The notes under the pieces are model-generated. The model saw only the letters and a program-made list of their open reading frames with translations. It searched no databases and was not told where the DNA came from. Made by a program: the position numbers and the translations under genes. A stretch of 7,324 bases of DNA from an uncultured Selenomonadales bacterium (GTDB taxonomy: Bacteria > Bacillota > Negativicutes > Selenomonadales > Selenomonadaceae), in contig CAMJAZ010000070.1 in NCBI GenBank assembly GCA_946403735.1, forward strand, positions 1-7,324, written 5' to 3'. This document shows positions 6,716-7,324 of this stretch, piece by piece (within the stretch, counting starts at the first letter, position 1; the number at the start of each line of letters is the position of its first letter).

Positions 6716-6749
6716 TCGATACACTCTCCTTAAACTATGCTAAAAATTT

Positions 6750-7133
6750 TTATTCGGTAATTTCAATTTGATTTCCTTCAAAATCTACGATACAACTTTC
6801 ATAATAACCGTCGCCAGTTATTCGAGGATTGCTCACAACTTCATAACCGTCATTTTTTAATTGTGCCGTTAATTTATTAACTTTTTCTTTACTGCCGACG
6901 CTGAAAGCAATGTGAATAAATCCAGTACGTGTAAGCGATTTTTTATCGTCAACCATATCGGCTTTATGCATAATTTCCAACCGCGTTTCACCATCAAAAG
7001 TCAAAAAGTACGATTTAAATTTTTTTGTAGGGTTATGGTAAAGTGAATTTGATTTTGCGCCAAAATATTTAACAAAAAAATCACGACAATTTTCCAAATC
7101 GTTTACATACATTGCAACGTGTTCAAGTTTCAT
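6750..7133 (-). CDS. VOC-superfamily (glyoxalase/bleomycin-resistance fold) metalloprotein
   Basis: This 127-residue protein is typical in length for single-gene VOC enzymes, which form two paired beta-alpha-beta-beta-beta modules and usually act as dimers on small molecules. The first module starts MKLEHVAMYVNDLE and the second near GFIHIAFSV. The four expected metal-ligand positions are filled by H5, E53, H74 and E124, so a divalent-metal active site is likely intact. The family includes lactoylglutathione lyases, thiol-transfer resistance enzymes and dioxygenases; the sequence alone does not pick one. ATG 7133 is preferred, with GGAAG 8 nt upstream. An upstream in-frame TTG at 7148 lacks a suitable ribosome site. 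It lies 18 nt after the preceding gene and 34 nt before gpmI. Its link to glycolysis could be detoxification of methylglyoxal, but that is inference. Confidence 0.9.
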   Translation of the reverse strand: MKLEHVAMYVNDLENCRDFFVKYFGAKSNSLYHNPTKKFKSYFLTFDGETRLEIMHKADMVDDKKSLTRTGFIHIAFSVGSKEKVNKLTAQLKNDGYEVVSNPRITGDGYYESCIVDFEGNQIEITE

Positions 7134-7151
7134 TGTCGCCACTTCCAAATT

Positions 7152-7324
7152 TTACATTCCCAAAACGCGCTTGTCGCTAATGTAATAATGCGCGTCACGA
7201 CCTTTAACCAGCCATTGACCATTTTTCTTTTGGTAAATATCTTCGCAGTAAATGTAATGGTCAGTTATCATTTCTTTGCCATTTTCTTCCGTAACGTGAA
7301 CTGCGCGGCAAAATAAAAGTCCAG
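7152..7324 (-). CDS. 3' end of a small gene, possibly NTF2/SnoaL-like (5' end outside window)
   Basis: An open frame runs from the window edge to a TAA at 7154-7152, giving the last 56 residues of a protein. The end reads HVTEENGKEM, then YIYCEDIYQKKNGQWLVKGR, then DAHYYISDKRVLGM. The pattern of a beta strand, an acidic/aromatic stretch, 'xxNGxWLxKxR' and a final strand resembles the C-terminal half of SnoaL-like/NTF2-fold proteins. It is not in the supplied reading frames because it lacks a start in the window. It shares strand, codon style and close spacing (18 nt) with the VOC gene, so it is probably co-transcribed. The family call is tentative; that it is coding is fairly safe. Confidence 0.7.
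   Translation of the reverse strand, partial: GLLFCRAVHVTEENGKEMITDHYIYCEDIYQKKNGQWLVKGRDAHYYISDKRVLGM

Noticed and set aside
6713..6724. Upstream GTG start for gpmI (adds three residues)
   Set aside because: The GTG is 1 nt from the AAGGAG Shine-Dalgarno, too close for initiation; the ATG at 6715 fits the site and the family N-terminus.
7131..7148. Upstream TTG start for the VOC gene (adds five residues)
   Set aside because: The GGAAG site overlaps this TTG and is well spaced for the ATG at 7133, which also gives the standard VOC N-terminus.

Overview
Every gene supported in this 7.3-kb window lies on the minus strand, so transcription runs from high to low coordinates. The organism is probably a diderm Firmicute of the Negativicutes type (Selenomonadales-like). 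This is inferred from the Firmicutes-style S21 and cofactor-independent phosphoglycerate mutase, strong GGAGG-type ribosome binding sites, AT-rich intergenic DNA, and a HlyB/HlyD type I secretion operon, which normally needs an outer membrane. No rRNA or species marker fixes the identity.

Region A (about 7324 to 4614) is a gene cluster read as one likely transcription unit. It runs from the 3' end of a gene that looks NTF2/SnoaL-like, through a small VOC (glyoxalase-fold) protein and gpmI (glycolytic phosphoglycerate mutase), to a small exported protein with two SH3b-like repeats. Gaps are 18, 34 and 22 nt using the starts chosen here. A hairpin plus T-tract at 4614-4649 ends the unit. Its promoter lies outside the window.

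Region B (about 4555 to 4107) is rpsU, encoding ribosomal protein S21, as a single-gene unit. It has a GTG start, a strong Shine-Dalgarno sequence and a near-consensus extended -10 promoter. A nested stem-loop overlaps its stop codon, and a GC-rich intrinsic terminator lies 100 nt further on.

Region C (about 4106 to 1) is a type I secretion operon. It holds a complete HlyB-type ABC transporter with a degenerate C39-like domain, then a complete HlyD-type membrane fusion protein, then the N-terminus of a second ABC protein with its own degenerate C39-like domain, cut by the window edge. The order ABC - fusion protein - ABC matches the rtxB-rtxD-rtxE layout of Vibrio MARTX exporters and suggests a heterodimeric exporter. 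The secreted substrate and any TolC-like outer membrane channel are not in the window.

I found no mobile element, CRISPR array, tRNA or rRNA. No stretch longer than 300 bases lacks a gene; the longest gap (4425-4671) holds the rpsU promoter, a short direct repeat and a terminator. Nothing here is clearly a new system. The paired-ABC exporter is the most interesting feature.
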